Positions 11,715-21,799 of a stretch of 64,000 bases of DNA are shown one piece after another. The notes below the pieces were generated by a model that saw only the letters and a program-made list of their open reading frames with translations, made no database searches and had not been told where the DNA came from. Position 1 is the first letter of the stretch; the number at the start of each line of letters is the position of its first letter. The stretch is from Acanthamoeba castellanii str. Neff (Eukaryota; Discosea; Longamoebia; Acanthamoebidae), in contig NW_004457675.1 of the NCBI RefSeq assembly GCF_000313135.1, positions 88,339 to 152,338 of the forward strand, given 5' to 3'. The translations under genes were made by a program, and so were the position numbers.

Positions 11715-11788
11715 GGCCAGGAGGAGAGTCGAACTCCCAACCTCCGCGATTTGGAGATGCGGCGCTCTGTCAGTTGAGCTACCCGGGT
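11715..11788 (-). tRNA. tRNA-Trp(CCA)-like element with stem mismatches
   Basis: Read on the minus strand, the element has A-box TAGCTCAACTGACAGAGC, loop CTCCAAA giving anticodon CCA (11752-11754), and B-box GGGAGTTCGACTCTCC. The D and T arms pair well. The acceptor stem pairs at positions 3-7, but positions 1 and 2 are A-C and C-C mismatches. The anticodon stem is one pair longer than normal, with A-C and T-T next to the loop. The body resembles bacterial-type tRNA-Trp (GAGC..CTCCAAA..TTGGGAGTTCGA) rather than the usual eukaryotic cytosolic form. It may be a pseudogene, an organelle-derived copy or a tRNA needing editing. No intron or CCA is encoded. Confidence 0.5.
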
Positions 11789-12399
11789 CCTTCCTGCCTC
11801 TCAATCCCAACAGCTCCTGGCCAACTGCACTTCACCGCAGCAGTGGAAAGAAAAATCAGAATTGCCGAACCTTGATATTTCCCTCCGCCGTTTCGGTCAA
11901 TGCTCAAACGCACGCCAATCAGAAGGCGTGACAAAGGCGCCCAGGACGAACACGAGAATCTGGCGGCCGCACGAGTCCCTCTAAAGACCTGGTGGAGCTG
12001 GGCGGGTTCGCGCAGTCATAAAACCCCCCCACCAGTAGCATCTCTCAGAGCTTCCCGGCCAGCGCCGACATCTCGCTGGTGGTGGGCAACCCGGGCGAGG
12101 GCAAGTGGTTCCTATGCAAGACGTCTTCCTTCCATCGAGGCCGTCAAGAACGTCTTGCAGGCCGGGGCCTGCACCATCTACGCTACTCGCACGGCCCAGT
12201 TAGAATCGTGCAACCTGTAAAAACCAACCGGTTAAAAAAGCTGCAGATAAAGCATGAAGATAGGGCATTAGGAGAGAGATAAGTTCATCATCAAGCTGAC
12301 AACTCATTGTCCCAGCTGTTCTCAAAGGATTGTAGTGCCTGCTGATTCATGCATACATCTTTCCGTTGCACATTTTGACACACATGTACACAATGCTAT

Positions 12400-12640
12400 T
12401 GTTGCTCAAAGTGCAAGCACAAGGTTGTCTTGGTGTGCGTGCATGTGAAGGCTGGGCAGGCGTCTGGCTGGTGGGTGGGCACCCTGTTCTACTGCATGGG
12501 TGGCACAGAAATCATTGTGCAGATGGGCAGTGTCGAATCCTGGTTGGTTGCCTATATCCTACTTTGTGGTCTATGACTGGTTTCTTCTGTTTACCACCCA
12601 CATTTGGCAAAATAGCTATGAATGGTTCCCCTCCTCAAGT
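12400..12640 (+). pseudogene. possible relic of a membrane-protein gene
   Basis: One frame reads GWWVGTLFYCMGGTEIIVQM and WLVAYILLCGL before a stop near 12574; another overlapping frame reads YFVVYDWFLLFTTHIWQN. The alternation of hydrophobic helices between frames suggests a decayed transmembrane segment, but I cannot name a family and chance is possible. Confidence 0.2.
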
Positions 12641-12867
12641 ACCTGGAGCACAACCACCTCCCACCTGACAAGCCCTGCAGTTAAAGATGGGGTGAACACA
12701 ACATCACCCTCACCCCTATCTCACCCTCTCCCCCAGATCCTTGCCCCACCCTGCCCCATACTGTATGTACTAGAATCACCATATATGGTTGGTTCTTGAG
12801 TGTTCTGTGCTAACTTGGAGTCAGGTGTATTGTGAAAATGTGGGCGTGTCGGTGTGGTTGTACGCCC

Positions 12868-15353
12868 CTATTTGTCGTAGTGGACGACAAAGCGAGGGGA
12901 CACGTAGCGCTTGCACTTTTGGCCATCCTCTTCGTCGTCGTCAAACAGCAGCACGTAGTTCTTGTCCTTCCGCTGTGTGTCGTGTGTTGTGCGGTGTGCG
13001 GTGTGAGAGGAGAAGGGCAGAACTGAACCAAAAGAAAAGGAGGAGAAAAAGAGGTGAGCTGAGGTACTCGTCGTGGCCCGACTTGCACCGTGGCCGGATA
13101 GAAGGCGGTGGTATTGGGGAACATGGCGAGCACCATCATGCCCTTGCTGAACTGCGTGCCTGCACGATCGAGCGACACACACGGCCAGAAGTGTGTTAGT
13201 TGGTTGCCTCGGTGGGCGTTGACCGATCATCAGGCGCACCTTTGGACCATGACTCGGGGAGCGAGGTGGGCAGCGGGATGACGCAGGGCCGGGGCAACAG
13301 GTAGCGCCTGCGGATCGAGAAAATAAATAAAAGAGCAAGGCGTGGTAACGTGAGGAATGATGAGTGCGTGTGCGTGTGCGTGTGGTGTGTGTGTGCGCGC
13401 GTGTACTTTCGGTTGTTCTCGGTTTCTTCGGGATCGGCGTCGACGACCTCGTATCGCTGCTTGTCTGTGCGCAGAGCGGAGGTGAGTGAGTGCGCACGCA
13501 CGACATAGGTCATTAATCCATTGCCTGCTTAAGAAGAGAGCGAACCGGCGACGTAGCGCACGACGGTTGCGAGAAGCCACTCGGCGGGGCGCGTTCTGCT
13601 TGCCTGCAAGCAGGAGACCACCGAAAATGAGTCCAGCCTCACACCACACCACACCACACCGCATGGTGCGTTAGCAGGGTGAATCCCAGGGTACCTTGAC
13701 TGTCTTGGCGGCTACCGGTGTGCCCACGGGAATGATATATTCCGGTGGTGCCCGAATCGCGCCACACAACGGACCCGGCCTGCCGCAACACACCACACAC
13801 CATGGGTCAGAGCGCGCTCAAGCGGCTGAACGAGCTCGCGTGTGGCTTTGGGAGGGGGAGGCGAGGGACGTCGAGAAGGGCGTACGATTTGCTGACGGGC
13901 AGCTCGGCCTCCATGAAATTGGCTCCGCCGGCCGTCGGCGCCGAATCATCGAGTGTCGGCGTACGGCCTCCCTCGTCGCCACCACGCGCACCGCGCCCTC
14001 GTTTGGTGGTGGCGGTGCCGGTGGTGGGCTGGGCCTCCTTCTCGCGCTCCTTCTCGAGCCTTTCGCGTTCCTTCTCTTTCTCTTTTTCCTTCTCTTTCTC
14101 TCTTTCTCGTTCCTTCTCGAGTCTTTCGCGTTCGCGTTCGCGCTCGCGTTCTTTCTTTGCGGCGGCCTCGTCGTCGCGCCGTCGTTCGCGCTCGCGCTCT
14201 TTTTCGAGCCGCTCCTTCTCCTTCTGAAGCCGCTCCTTCTCCCGCTCCAGCCGCTGCCGCTCCTTCTCCTCCCGCTCTCGCTCGCGTTCGCGCTCCCGAT
14301 CGAGTCTCTTCTTCTCGCGCTCCTTCTCGAGCCTCTCCTTCTCTCTTTCCTTCTCTCTTTCCCTCTCGGCCCTCTTCTCCTTCTCTCTTTCGCGTTCCTG
14401 CGACTCGAGTCGCTCCTTCTCTCGCTTCTCCTCCCTCACCCTTTCTCTCTCCTTTTCCCTCTCCCTCGCTTTTTCCCTTTCCTTTTCCTCTTCCTCTTCC
14501 ACCTGCTCGCGCATCGCTCGCTCGAGCTCCTCCTTCTCCTTCTGCAGCTTCGCCTTCTCTCTTTCGAGCAGGTCTTCGCTCTTCTTCTTCGCCTTGGCTT
14601 TGGCCTGCTGTTCCTCTTGTCGCTTCTCTTCGTCTTGCTTCGTCTTCTTCTTCCTTTCCTTTTCCTTTTCCTTTTCCTCCTCCTCCTCGTCCTCTTCCAC
14701 TTCCTCCTCCTTCTCTTGCTTCTCCTCCTTATCCTCTTCATCGATCTCGGTCTCCTCCTTTTCCACCCTCCGCCGCTTGCTCGGTGGGGCCGAGGCATCC
14801 ACGTCGGCCTCGCCATCATCGAGCTTTCCTGCATCAGGCTCAGTCTTTTCAGCATCCCCTTTCTTCGCGTGTTGCTCTTGCTGTTCAATGTCCATCGCAT
14901 TCTCGCTGGGGCTGGCCTTGGGGCTGGCGTCATCTCCCTTGGGCGCTGCTGCTGATGCTGTCGCATCAGGCGAGTCGGCCACGGTCTCCGCCACTGGCGC
15001 GGTCTGGGCGGCAGGCACCATCGGTGCTGGGGCAGAAGCGTGGGGGGCGGGTAGAGGGGCGATAGCACGCTGGAGGGTCGGCAGGAAGGCCTGGTAGAGG
15101 GCTGCCACTTCAGCTGCAGCGTCGGGGCTCGCCTCCGTCCAGCCTCGCGTGAGCTCGGTCTCATTGCGGCCCGAACTCTGGCAATCAGAGTGGAATCATG
15201 ATGAAAATCTTCATACGTGATATGACAGCCAGGGACAAGGGGTACCAGCAGAGTCGATCGAAGGCGGTCCAGTTGCCTCGAGGCGACCGCCACCTCCTCG
15301 AGCACAGGTCCCCATCGCATCACCTCCCTGCGCAATTCCTCCTCCATCATCAT
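12868..15353 (-). CDS. SGF29: SGF29-like SAGA subunit with tandem Tudor domain and giant charged coiled coil
   Basis: The C-terminal exons join into an SGF29 Tudor module: IIPVGTPVAAKTVK, AEWLLATVVRYVAG, DKQRYEVVDADPEETENN, RYLLPRPCVIPLP, FSKGMMVLAMFPNTTAFYPA, and NYVLLFDDDEEDGQK ending SPRFVVHYDK. This is the order seen in SGF29, which reads H3K4me2/3 for the SAGA acetyltransferase. The acidic DADPEE and the Tyr/Phe residues fit the methyl-lysine and H3A1 pockets. Exon 1 starts MMMEEELRREVMRWG at 15353. Between the two lies a run of more than 300 residues of Glu/Arg/Lys (about 13950-14780), far beyond the roughly 290-residue family size. The gene diverges from the CDK gene with about 380 bases between starts. 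Confidence 0.85.
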
Positions 15354-15732
15354 AGATGATGTGAGCAAATAGTTGGCATACCAACGGTTTCTTTTGGATT
15401 TTCCAGAACCGCAAATTTCGTTAGTGCGTTTCGCGCCAAAATGGAGGCTTCCCGGAGGCTCGTTGCGGTGGTCTTCTTCGCGACCCACAAATACGGACCT
15501 TGTCTGTCCCTTCTTCGCCCACAGCGACCCACCTCCCTTCCCTCCATCTCGCGGGAACCCAATCGTCCGCATCAGGTACTGCGGCGTCACCCCACACTCA
15601 AGAGGATCACATCCGACAAACACAGAGAACGCCGTACGTTCCCGACCCTCCAATGCATGATGTTGCTTGATTTTGTGCAATTTCTTCGTTCAATTTGATG
15701 CTGACATCGATAGCGGTGACCGCCAGGTGAAG
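15354..15732. promoter_or_regulatory. bidirectional intergenic region between SGF29-like and CDK genes
   Basis: The starts of the two divergent genes bracket this region, so it must hold both promoters. Reading frames here are chance. I see no clear TATA box. Confidence 0.4.
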
Positions 15733-17083
15733 ATGCAAGCCAAACCCAGTCCCCTGCAGCGGTACGACATCAAGGAGAAGCTCGGTGAGGGCACCTATGG
15801 CGAGGTGTATAAGGCCATCGATACCGAGAACCAGCGATTCATTGCCCTCAAGAAGATGCGCCTCCTTGAGGCCGAGGACGAGGGCGTGCCTGCCACCGCC
15901 CTGCGCGAGGTGTCTCTCCTCAAGGAGCTTTCCAACTGCGCCAACATCGTCAAGTAAGCCGCTTACCCATTCCCACCTGACATTGTTTCTTCGATGCACA
16001 ACTTCTTCTGGTTGGGTGAAGACTCGGACTCACCCTCGGCTTCCATCTTCCAGGTTGCTCGATGTCATTCACTGCAACTCGACCCTCTATCTGGTGTTTG
16101 AGTTCCTTGATCAGGATCTCAAGACCTACGTCGAATCTACTGGCGCCGGCGCTCTTCCCACTAAGTTGGTCAAGGTTTGTTGCCGCCCTTCTCGTTGATG
16201 AATTTGCCATCATACAGCAAATCGAGATGAACGAGCAAGTTCGATTTTATTGCTCTACCCCTGCACAACTGCAGTCGGCTGACCTCACGTGTTGTGTTTT
16301 GCTGCACGTACGCTCTATCTTCCAGAGCTATCTGTATCAGATCCTCAAGGGCATCGCGTACTGCCACTCGCACCGCATTCTGCACAGGGACTTGAAGCTG
16401 GCCAACCTGCTCATCGACCGCAAGGGCGTTCTCAAGCTGGCTGACTTTGGTCTCGCCCGCGCGTTTGGCGTGCCCATCCGCACCTACACTCACGAGGTGG
16501 TCACGCTTTGGTACCGCGCTCCCGAGATCCTGCTCGGCCAGGCTCGCTACTCCACTCCCGTCGACATGTGGTCCGTCGGCTGCATCTTTGCCGAGCTTGT
16601 CACCAAGCGTCCGCTCTTCCCGGGCGATTGCGAGATCGACGAGCTGTTCCGCATCTTCAGGTACAACATCACGCTTCATCTCTCTTCTTGAGTCTTGCTC
16701 TTCGTCGCGCTTACGCCACCCGCTCTGCTTGCAAAAACAGGACTCTCGGCACTCCCAACGAGGAGGTGTGGCCCGGCGTCACTACTCTTCCCGACTACAA
16801 GTCCACCTTTGGTCAGTGGAAGCCTCAGAGCTTGGCCTCCGTCGTTCCCGGTCTCGACCCTCTTGGCCTCGACCTTCTCTCGGTACGTTGCAAGTTGAAG
16901 TCGGCCAAAACACACTCGCGCCTCGTTCTTCAAGAAGAAGAGGAAAAGACGTCTTGCTCACCTCGTTCGTCTCCTCTGCCGCAACAGAAAATGCTGAGGT
17001 ATGCGCCTCAGGAGCGCATCTCGGCCAAGGAAGCCCTCAAGCACCCTTACTTCGACGACCTGGACAAGACCAAGTACCCCTAA
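15733..17083 (+). CDS. cyclin-dependent kinase with PATALRE helix
   Basis: Exons join into a compact CDK of about 300 residues: [18 protein letters not shown] (glycine loop with T14/Y15 equivalents), IALKKMRL (catalytic Lys), [14 protein letters not shown] (the PSTAIRE helix), [23 protein letters not shown] (catalytic loop), [30 protein letters not shown] (T-loop with Thr) and [18 protein letters not shown], ending DLDKTKYP. This is the CDK1/2/5 group, controlling cell-cycle or related transitions with a cyclin. The PATALRE spelling and LAN in place of the usual PQN in the catalytic loop are unusual. The ATG at 15733 gives [14 protein letters not shown]; an in-frame upstream extension lacks an ATG. 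Confidence 0.93.
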
Positions 17084-17435
17084 GAAGAGGAGGCTAGGCT
17101 ATTCCGAACTTGCCACTGACAGAGACTCTGCACCATCATCTTCCTCTTCTACCTTCTCTCTACCGACTCTTACCGCCTCGTCGAGCAACAGCCCGCACTA
17201 AACAAGCTTGCGGAGGACAGTACCTGGCGGGAGAGGCTTAAGTGCCTTCTCTCCAACTGTTCTCCGTCTCTTTTTTCACCCCCCTAATCCTTTGGCTGAA
17301 TTGTACATCTCACCAGACTTTCAATCCCTCAACACGCATCTGAGCACTAGCATCTCATCTTGTCTTTTTCATCTTCATCTTTGGTGTTGGCGGCGAATGT
17401 GTTGCGGCGAACGAAAAGCGCGCGAAACGGAGTAA
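17084..17435. other. spacer between CDK and F-box/ankyrin genes
   Basis: Pyrimidine-rich sequence serves as 3' flank of the CDK gene and 5' flank of the next. No gene or repeat is recognised. Confidence 0.4.
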
Positions 17436-19790
17436 ATGGCGGAAAAATTGGTAGCTCGGGCCGACAGTGGCCAAGGACACGGAAGCACAGACCCACACGG
17501 ACAAACCCAAGTTCCAGCCAGCAACAGCTCATCTCAACACTTAGTTAGCCTAGCGCTGCGAACACGAAGCCAAGGAGGCTACAAAGGAGGAAGGACTGGG
17601 TCGGCCTCCCGCCTGCTGCGGTGCATCGAGACCATCAATTGGAAGGATTCATTAGAGAGAGGAAGTTTCATCAATTGGAAATCACCTCAACAACGCATGT
17701 CATTTCCCCCGCCCCTGCTGGTGAAGGCAGCACGCCATAGCACTTGGAGCGGAACGAGTGGAGATGGACCGCCCCTACTTTCGCCTGACCGCGATCGAAT
17801 CGAGGAGAAGGATCGAGAGCGGATACTCGCCATGAATGCGCACCTCCAGGCGACCTCCTACGTCGTCGCCACGGCATTGGGAGATGACTTTCACGTCGGT
17901 GCCCCAGCTTCAGAGCTGCTTGTCGACGTGGGCGGCTGGAAGGTGGGCCTCACCGTCAATCCCCGCACTGGGCAGCTACTCGTCCAGGCCCGCCCTCCCT
18001 CCATCTGCCCTCACCACCGCCAACCACCAAACGCTCCCGCCCATACCCAACCACCACGCAACCCGGCTGCTGCTCCATCTTCCGCCGCCGCTACACAGAA
18101 TCCATCATCTTCATCTTCATCTTCATCTTCTTCGCCTGCCACCGTGCACCCCGAAGGAGGGGAGGTCCGGTGCAAGCTGTTCCGCTGTTGCGCGGTCAAG
18201 AGCGTACCGACTCCGATGCCGCCGCCGCCCGCCAGCGGCAGCGGCGGCGAGCGCTCCGGTCGGCGCGTGTCGGCCACGGTCGTCAACAACCCGGTCTTCA
18301 ACAACCCCAAGCTGCGGAAGATCATCGGCCCGTCGTCGCCCGCGCGCTCGCGCCGCAGCCGCAGCCGCTCGCGAGGTCGTCGGAAGAACACGCCCAACCG
18401 CGGCGACACGATCCACCCGTCGTCGTCGCACTCGCCACCTCCGTCGCCTCCGCCCTCGTCGTCATCGCCCTCGTCGTCGCTGTCCTCTTCTCCGTCCTCC
18501 TCGTCGGCGTCGCTGGCGCTCACGCGCGTGAGCGGCGAGCTGGCGTCGATCGCGGCGGACGCCACGCCCCTGAGCTTCAACATGCTCCCCGAGGAGGTGC
18601 AGCTCCATGTCTTCAGCTTCCTCAGTCCCGTCGACGTCCTGTCCATCGTGCCCGCCACCTGTCGCCACTGGAGGTATACATCTACGCGGGCTCGGCGCAT
18701 TCTCATCATTCTCTTCATTGCAACGAGTTTGTTGATTGACCGTGCCGTCTTTCGTCTTTCAATGTGCGTCCACAGGGATTTGACGCAGGACGAGACGCTG
18801 TGGAAGGTGCTGCAAGAGGAGCACTTTGGCGGACCCCGACGCAGCGACCGATCATGGCACCAGGAGTGCATTCTGGGCCTCACCCGAATCAAACGGTAAC
18901 TGCCCTCCGCTGGCTTGTGGTGAGCCTCAATTGAGGGCTGCTTGGTGGTGCTAACCAAAACTACTTTCAATGCACCGTTTTGTATGTGTGGTGTGTGCTG
19001 GAGAGCAGACAGACGCAACGCTACCAAACGGAGATGCTGCTTTGGGGCGCGAAGCACGGCCACACACAGTTTGTGCGCAGAATGCTGCGCGAGTTCAACA
19101 TCGATGTCAATGTGCGATCGCACAAGTCGGAGGCCTCGCCTCTTCACCTTGCCGCGGCGCAGGGTCACTACGACACGGTGCGTGTTGCGCACCTTTTACA
19201 GGAGTGCGTGTGTGCGTGTCTCGAGTTTGCGCTGACGTCAGTTGCTCGGGTTGAATTGGCAGATTGAACTGCTGCTGTCGTGTGGTGCGGATGTAAATGC
19301 GAGGACCTCGTACGGACGCACGCCGCTCGAACGAGCCGCACGCTACGGTCATGCTGCTGTGGTACAGCTGCTTCTCTTTAGGTTCGTGCCCTTCCTCCTT
19401 CATCTCCTTCATCTCCTTCATCTCTCTACGCTCCTCCTCCTCTTCTTCTCGACCGCCGTGTGCCAATCGTCATTTATCAATTTCTGTGATGTGTTGTGGT
19501 TGTGATTGTGCAGAGGCGCCAGCGTGAACTCGACGACGGAGGGCGGCGAGACGCCGCTGCTGATGGCCGCGGGCAACAACCACAAGAAGGTGGTCAAGAT
19601 CCTGCTCCATCACGACGCCGATGTGACCGCGGCGTCGGCCGGCTTCACGGCCCTGCGAATCGCCACCCTGCAGGGCTACACCGAGATCGTGCAGCTCCTG
19701 CACCGGCACGCCCAGCAGACCGCCGGCGGCGGAGGCACGTCCTCGTCCGCCCTGTCGCTCGCCGCCTCATCGTCGCTCATGCCGGCCTGA
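17436..19790 (+). CDS. F-box and ankyrin-repeat protein
   Basis: After a low-complexity Ser/Pro-rich N-terminal half, the F-box [20 protein letters not shown] continues over an intron to [19 protein letters not shown]. Four ankyrin repeats follow on further exons: [54 protein letters not shown], and [20 protein letters not shown] with [20 protein letters not shown]-box proteins link substrates to SCF ubiquitin ligases through Skp1, with ankyrins as the likely substrate reader; this is inference from domain order. The first exon starts [15 protein letters not shown] later in-frame Met at 17832 ([12 protein letters not shown]) is an equally plausible start, since the leading part is poorly conserved in type. 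Stop at 19788-19790. Confidence 0.85.
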
Positions 19791-19879
19791 ACGCCTCATG
19801 GCCAGTTCACAACCATGACGGCCCGGGCACTCACTCCCCTTGTAACATGTACAGCCTTGATATATGCCTCATTCTTATC

Positions 19880-21526
19880 TTATTCTTCTTGTCGTGGAAG
19901 CGGCGCAAACTTGCGCAGTAGCGGGTCATGCAGGAGCTTGTTCATGACGTCGGCGGCGAGGTGCAGCGACACGCTCGTGCCGGCGTCGCCGTTGTCGTTG
20001 TCGTTGTGCCCGGCCTCCATGACCTGCACGCACCCGTCCACGCTGGGCATGACCGCCTCCACGTAGCGCGGTGGTGCTCCTTCGTCGTCGCCAACAAAGT
20101 CCACGCCGTAGACGTCCAGGCGCAGCCACGAGGTGACGATCGTGTGGCGTCGGCCCAGGAAGGCGTGCCACAGCCGCTGGGCGCCGGCCTCGTGGGCCAC
20201 CTCGTGGAGCAGCGCCGGCAGCGTGGCGGCGTTGAACTGCCCGAGCGTGGTGCGAATTGCGGCCGCCATCGCGCCCAGACCTGAGTCCTGCTGCGTGGCG
20301 GCGGCCTGGCCGCCGGTAGCGGTGACCCGCGCGACAACGATGGGCGAGCCGAGAAAGGCGTCTGGCAGCGGCGGCGCCAGGCGGCCGCGCAGGCCCAGGG
20401 TCACGTCCAGGTGCGCCTCCTCGTCGCGCCCCAGGCCACGAGCCCTCATGATCAGCGCCCACACGTGCGACAGCAGCGCATCAAGATGGCTCACGCGCAC
20501 CGTCGACGGCGAAGAAGACGTCATGGCGGTCGAGGCGGTGGCCGCTTCCCACATGCGATGCACCTCGTCGGCGCCAAAGTAGAGCACGTGGTGCGCGACG
20601 TCGGCGGCGAGGTCCCACTCGGCCCAGGGCAAGGGAACGCCCAGCGGCCCGACGGCGGCGGGGTCGAGCTCGGCCGGAACCCGGGCGGCGTCGGCCAGGA
20701 ATGCGGGGCATCCGCGGGCCGAGGCCCACCAGTCGTAGCGGTGGAGGGGCAGGGCGCGCGCGGCTGCGACCAGCGCCGGATCGGGCCGGGCGGCGTCGAT
20801 GTCGCCCGCGGCCGCGCGGTCCAGTATCTGCGGGTCGAACACTGAGGCGAGCTCGGGCAGCGGTGCGTGGGCGGCCATGGCCCGATTGACGGCGGCCCAG
20901 TCGTGCACGAACCGCAGCAGGGTCTGGGCGTCGGCCAGCGCGTGCGGGAATCGGAGGCCGATCGCCAACCCGCCGCAGTCGAAGGTGGTCAGCTGGACCA
21001 GCATGCAGGGTAGTCCCGCCCAGTCGGCCGACGACATGTCGTGCAGGGCCAGCGGCACGTCGGGGCACAGCAGCTCGGCCGATGGGAGCTGGCCCGCGTC
21101 CCACCACCCGCCGGCACGCGATGCGCGCTCGGTTGCACTCGGGGCCAATTGGGCCACCGCGCCGGGGAAGCGGGCGACTACCAGCTCGACGCCCGGGTCG
21201 TCGGCCGAGCCGTAGGTCAGGCGCAATCGCCCGTGGCGCTGGGTGTGGTCGCCGCTGTCGTCGGCCTTGAACGGCGCCCGGCGCAGTTGGCCGGCCAACT
21301 GCGGGTAGGCGTCGAGGGTCTTCCGGAGGGAGAGGGTCAGCTGATCGGTCGACAGAGCGGCCCTGGCGCGCGGCTCGGCCGGTGGGTCGAACAGCCACAG
21401 GGCGCTGGTGGGCGCGAAGCGGGCCACGGTGGCGTCGAGCATGGACAAGGGGGTGTGGCGAGGCTCTGGTAGCACGTGGTGAGCGTCAGGGAACACGCGA
21501 GTGTGCGACACGACCCTCGAGTACAT
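19880..21526 (-). CDS. BAHD-like acyltransferase, intronless
   Basis: A single uninterrupted frame of 548 residues starts MYSRVVSHTRVFPD. It matches the transferase family PF02458 in layout: SMLDATVARFAPTSALWLFD near the N-terminus, a repeat-like LRKTLDAYPQLAGQLRR, the catalytic HxxxD as PHALADAQTLLRFVHDWA, then SHLDALLSHVWALIMRARG, LGLRGRLAPPLPDAFLGSPI and a C-terminal DFVGDDEGAPPRYVEAV where plants have DFGWG. These enzymes move acyl groups from acyl-CoA to alcohols or amines. The substrate cannot be guessed. The DFGWG motif is degraded, as in some fungal members. It lacks introns and is more GC-rich than its neighbours, which hints at acquisition by transfer or retroposition. Confidence 0.8.
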   Translation of the reverse strand: MYSRVVSHTRVFPDAHHVLPEPRHTPLSMLDATVARFAPTSALWLFDPPAEPRARAALSTDQLTLSLRKTLDAYPQLAGQLRRAPFKADDSGDHTQRHGRLRLTYGSADDPGVELVVARFPGAVAQLAPSATERASRAGGWWDAGQLPSAELLCPDVPLALHDMSSADWAGLPCMLVQLTTFDCGGLAIGLRFPHALADAQTLLRFVHDWAAVNRAMAAHAPLPELASVFDPQILDRAAAGDIDAARPDPALVAAARALPLHRYDWWASARGCPAFLADAARVPAELDPAAVGPLGVPLPWAEWDLAADVAHHVLYFGADEVHRMWEAATASTAMTSSSPSTVRVSHLDALLSHVWALIMRARGLGRDEEAHLDVTLGLRGRLAPPLPDAFLGSPIVVARVTATGGQAAATQQDSGLGAMAAAIRTTLGQFNAATLPALLHEVAHEAGAQRLWHAFLGRRHTIVTSWLRLDVYGVDFVGDDEGAPPRYVEAVMPSVDGCVQVMEAGHNDNDNGDAGTSVSLHLAADVMNKLLHDPLLRKFAPLPRQEE

Positions 21527-21790
21527 GGCGATGTGCGGAGGTACTAAAGAGAAAGCGATGCGGGGTGGCAGGGATTAAAAAGAAAATAATCACAAAGAGG
21601 CTTTTTAATTCAGTGAACCACTAACATTTCTTGCATTCTGGCCTACTAACAAGATAGGGCGTGGTGGTGAGACATCTCTTACAAAGGGCTAGCTACATGG
21701 GCGAACCCAAAAACAGAGTGGGGAGGATCAAGTCGGTGGTCGTGGGTGCTGGTGCATTGGCTGTTCTTTATTCCTGTCTTCTTTGATTCA
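21527..21790. other. spacer between acyltransferase and Ras-like relic
   Basis: Lower GC than the acyltransferase, no recognisable gene. It would hold the acyltransferase promoter on the minus strand and possibly a lost first exon of the Ras-like gene. Confidence 0.35.
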
Positions 21791-21799
21791 CTCGTTCAG

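Larger units (their letters stand above)
11589..12867. other. gene-poor stretch with tRNA-like element and relic coding pieces
   Basis: Apart from the tRNA-like element no complete gene is visible. Composition is less GC-rich than the flanking genes. Short peptides such as ISLVVGNPGEGKWFLC (about 12066-12116) and a hydrophobic stretch near 12455-12565 look protein-like, but stops break the frames and no splice sites link them. Confidence 0.5.

Noticed and set aside
13696..14955. 419-residue plus-strand open frame, Leu/Phe/Ser-rich
   Set aside because: It lies opposite the Glu/Arg/Lys repeats of the SGF29-like gene; the repetitive complement of GAG/AAG/CGC codons reads as Leu/Phe/Ser and has no family features.
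17084..17435. Possible extra exon of the CDK after its stop
   Set aside because: The CDK ends at the normal family length with DLDKTKYP and the following peptides are Ser-rich and unlike any kinase tail.
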